Below are positions 62,549 to 64,000 of a stretch of 64,000 nucleotides of DNA, piece by piece (position 1 is the stretch's first letter; each line of letters starts with the position of its first letter). The DNA comes from Paenibacillus alkalitolerans (GTDB lineage Bacteria; Bacillota; Bacilli; Paenibacillales; YIM-B00363), in NCBI RefSeq assembly GCF_016482785.1, contig NZ_JAEMXM010000004.1, positions 248,001 through 312,000 on the forward strand, in the 5' to 3' direction. The notes below the pieces were generated by a model. That model ran no database searches and was not told the origin of the DNA. It worked only from the letters and a program-made list of their open reading frames with translations. The position numbers and the translations under genes were made by a program.

Positions 62549-62596
62549 AGCGGGACGTTCGGACTGACGGCAGTTCGGATATCCCGCTCCCTTTTG
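62549..62596 (+). terminator. Hairpin between citZ and icd
   Basis: AGCGGGA (62549-62555) pairs with TCCCGCT (62582-62588), with an inner CGGACTG/CAGTTCG stem, followed by CCCTTTTGG. The U-tract is weak, so it may trim or stabilise the citZ mRNA more than it stops transcription. Confidence 0.5.
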
Positions 62597-62635
62597 GCCC
62601 ATATCCCATTATTGTTTAGAAGGAGAGTTTCCACG

Positions 62636-63937
62636 ATGGCGAATTTCGAGCAATACTCTTTACCGACCGAAGGCGAACGCATTACGATCGGCGCGAACGG
62701 CAAGTTGAACGTACCGAATAACCCGATCATCCCGTTCATTGAAGGGGACGGCACCGGCCCGGACATATGGGCGGCTTCCAAACGCATTCTCGACGCGGCG
62801 GTCGAAAAAGCATACAAAGGCGAGAAGAAAATCGCATGGTACGAAGTATTTGCAGGGGAGAAAGCGTTCAACCAATTTAACAGCTGGCTGCCGGCCGACA
62901 CGTTGACGGCGATCCGCGAATATATCGTAGCGATCAAAGGCCCTCTTACGACACCGGTAGGCGGCGGCATCCGTTCTTTGAACGTGGCGCTCCGTCAAGA
63001 GCTTGATCTGTACGTATGCTTGCGTCCGGTTCGCTATTTCCAAGGCGTTCCTTCGCCGGTGAAGCGTCCGGAGCTTGTCGATATGGTTATTTTCCGCGAG
63101 AACACGGAAGACATCTACGCGGGCATTGAGTATCAGTCCGGGTCCGACGAAGTGAAGAAAGTGATCGAGTTCCTTCAGAAGGAGATGGGCGTCAAGAAAA
63201 TCCGTTTCCCGGAAACGTCCGGCATCGGCATTAAGCCCGTATCGTCCGAAGGCTCGACCCGCCTTATTCGCGCCGCGATCGAATATGCGCTCGAGCACGG
63301 CCGCAAGAGCGTAACGCTCGTGCACAAGGGCAACATCATGAAGTACACCGAAGGCGCGTTCAAGAATTGGGGCTATGAGCTTGCGGAGAAAGAATTCGGA
63401 GACAAGACTTTCACTTGGGCGCAATACGACCGCATTAAGGAGCAGGAAGGCGCAGACGCGGCAAACGCGGCTCAGAAAGCAGCGGAAGCGGCAGGCAAGA
63501 TCATCGTCAAGGACGCCATCGCGGACATCGCATTGCAGCAAGTATTGACTCGCCCGACCGATTTCGACGTCATCGCGACGCTCAACCTGAACGGCGACTA
63601 CTTGTCCGACGCGCTTGCGGCGCAAGTCGGCGGCATCGGCATAGCGCCGGGCGCGAACATCAACTATGTAACGGGCCACGCGATTTTCGAAGCGACGCAC
63701 GGCACGGCTCCGAAATACGCGGGACTCGACGTTGTCAACCCTGGCTCCGTGACGCTGTCCGGCGTAATGATGCTCGAGCATCTCGGCTGGCTGGAAGCGG
63801 CGGACTTGATTTACAAAGGCATGGAACGCACGATTGCGGACAAGACCGTAACTTACGATTTCGCCCGCCTCATGGAAGGCGCGACCGAAGTGAAGACATC
63901 CGAGTTCGCCAACTTGTTGATCAAGAATATGGACTAG
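62636..63937 (+). CDS. icd: NADP-dependent isocitrate dehydrogenase
   Basis: 433 residues; oxidises isocitrate to 2-oxoglutarate. The substrate loop [18 protein letters not shown] with the conserved Ser, [21 protein letters not shown] and the NADP-type region [10 protein letters not shown] are present. ATG at 62636 follows AAGGAGAG about ten bases upstream; the longer frame has no ribosome site. 38 bases separate it from mdh. Confidence 0.96.
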   Translation: MANFEQYSLPTEGERITIGANGKLNVPNNPIIPFIEGDGTGPDIWAASKRILDAAVEKAYKGEKKIAWYEVFAGEKAFNQFNSWLPADTLTAIREYIVAIKGPLTTPVGGGIRSLNVALRQELDLYVCLRPVRYFQGVPSPVKRPELVDMVIFRENTEDIYAGIEYQSGSDEVKKVIEFLQKEMGVKKIRFPETSGIGIKPVSSEGSTRLIRAAIEYALEHGRKSVTLVHKGNIMKYTEGAFKNWGYELAEKEFGDKTFTWAQYDRIKEQEGADAANAAQKAAEAAGKIIVKDAIADIALQQVLTRPTDFDVIATLNLNGDYLSDALAAQVGGIGIAPGANINYVTGHAIFEATHGTAPKYAGLDVVNPGSVTLSGVMMLEHLGWLEAADLIYKGMERTIADKTVTYDFARLMEGATEVKTSEFANLLIKNMD

Positions 63938-63975
63938 TTCAGTCCGATACGAATATGGCCTAGGAGGTAAGAACA

Positions 63976-64000
63976 ATGGCAATCCGCCGCAATAAGATCA
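63976..64000 (+). CDS. mdh: Malate dehydrogenase, first eight codons (cut by window edge)
   Basis: ATG at 63976 behind AGGAGG begins MAIRRNKI, like the start of Bacillales malate dehydrogenase. The position after citZ-icd supports this. Only the first 25 bases are present. Confidence 0.75.

Overview
The window looks like chromosomal DNA of a spore-forming, moderately high-GC Firmicute of the Paenibacillaceae type (Paenibacillus/Cohnella-like). The basis is gene content and order: ytoI-ytpI-ytrI-ytrH-dnaE, accDA-pyk-thioesterase-fxsA and citZ-icd-mdh follow the Bacillales backbone. Sporulation families are present (YtrH, YtrI, YhbH, SpoVR, YheC/YheD). There are many TTG and GTG starts with strong GGAGG-type ribosome sites. 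I see no prophage, rRNA, tRNA, CRISPR array or intact transposase. The genus is an inference from this order, not a database match.

Layout. 1-3.1 kb: tail of a MATE exporter, then a polar amino acid ABC transporter (lipoprotein, permease, ATPase). 3.1-3.5 kb: a gene-poor stretch rich in hairpins and short repeats, with a possible orphan IS200/IS605-type end. 3.5-6.3 kb: speH, an EEP-family hydrolase and an alkaline-phosphatase-superfamily enzyme. 6.5-11.7 kb: a two-gene acyl-CoA dehydratase activase/dehydratase-like pair with no ordinary dehydratase beside it. 11.7-12.6 kb: repeats plus a 56-residue gene. 12.6-15.1 kb: yhbH-spoVR. 15.3-22.9 kb: small membrane proteins, a PAS-GGDEF-EAL protein, yunC, the methionine-salvage pair mtnK-mtnA, dps and a DUF1802 gene. 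23.1-28.3 kb: the complete sufCDSUB operon. 28.4-36.5 kb: small membrane genes (one apparently frameshifted), an NlpC/P60 lipoprotein, moaE and moaA, yunD, yfkAB, an AI-2E family permease and a HAD phosphatase.

36.5-42.7 kb holds the most unusual feature: five consecutive, tightly coupled paralogous ATP-grasp genes of the YheC/YheD spore-coat-associated family on the minus strand. 43.2-44.5 kb has a palindromic repeat cluster and a lipoprotein. 44.6-64 kb is the conserved core: ytoI, ytpI, ytrI, ytrH, dnaE, a PgpA-like phosphatase, accD, accA, pyk (no pfkA between accA and pyk), thioesterase, fxsA, then ppk and ppx facing each other around a BsuPI-domain lipoprotein, and citZ, icd and the first codons of mdh.

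Two dispersed intergenic repeat families occur. One is a palindrome built from GGTCA...TGACC arms (near 11.8, 15.2 and 43.3-43.5 kb). The other is a hairpin element with AAGAAAAACTTC arms (near 6.4, 12.5 and 21.6 kb). Promoters, terminators and start-codon choices were read by eye. Gene families were recognised from motifs and remembered relatives, with no search run.
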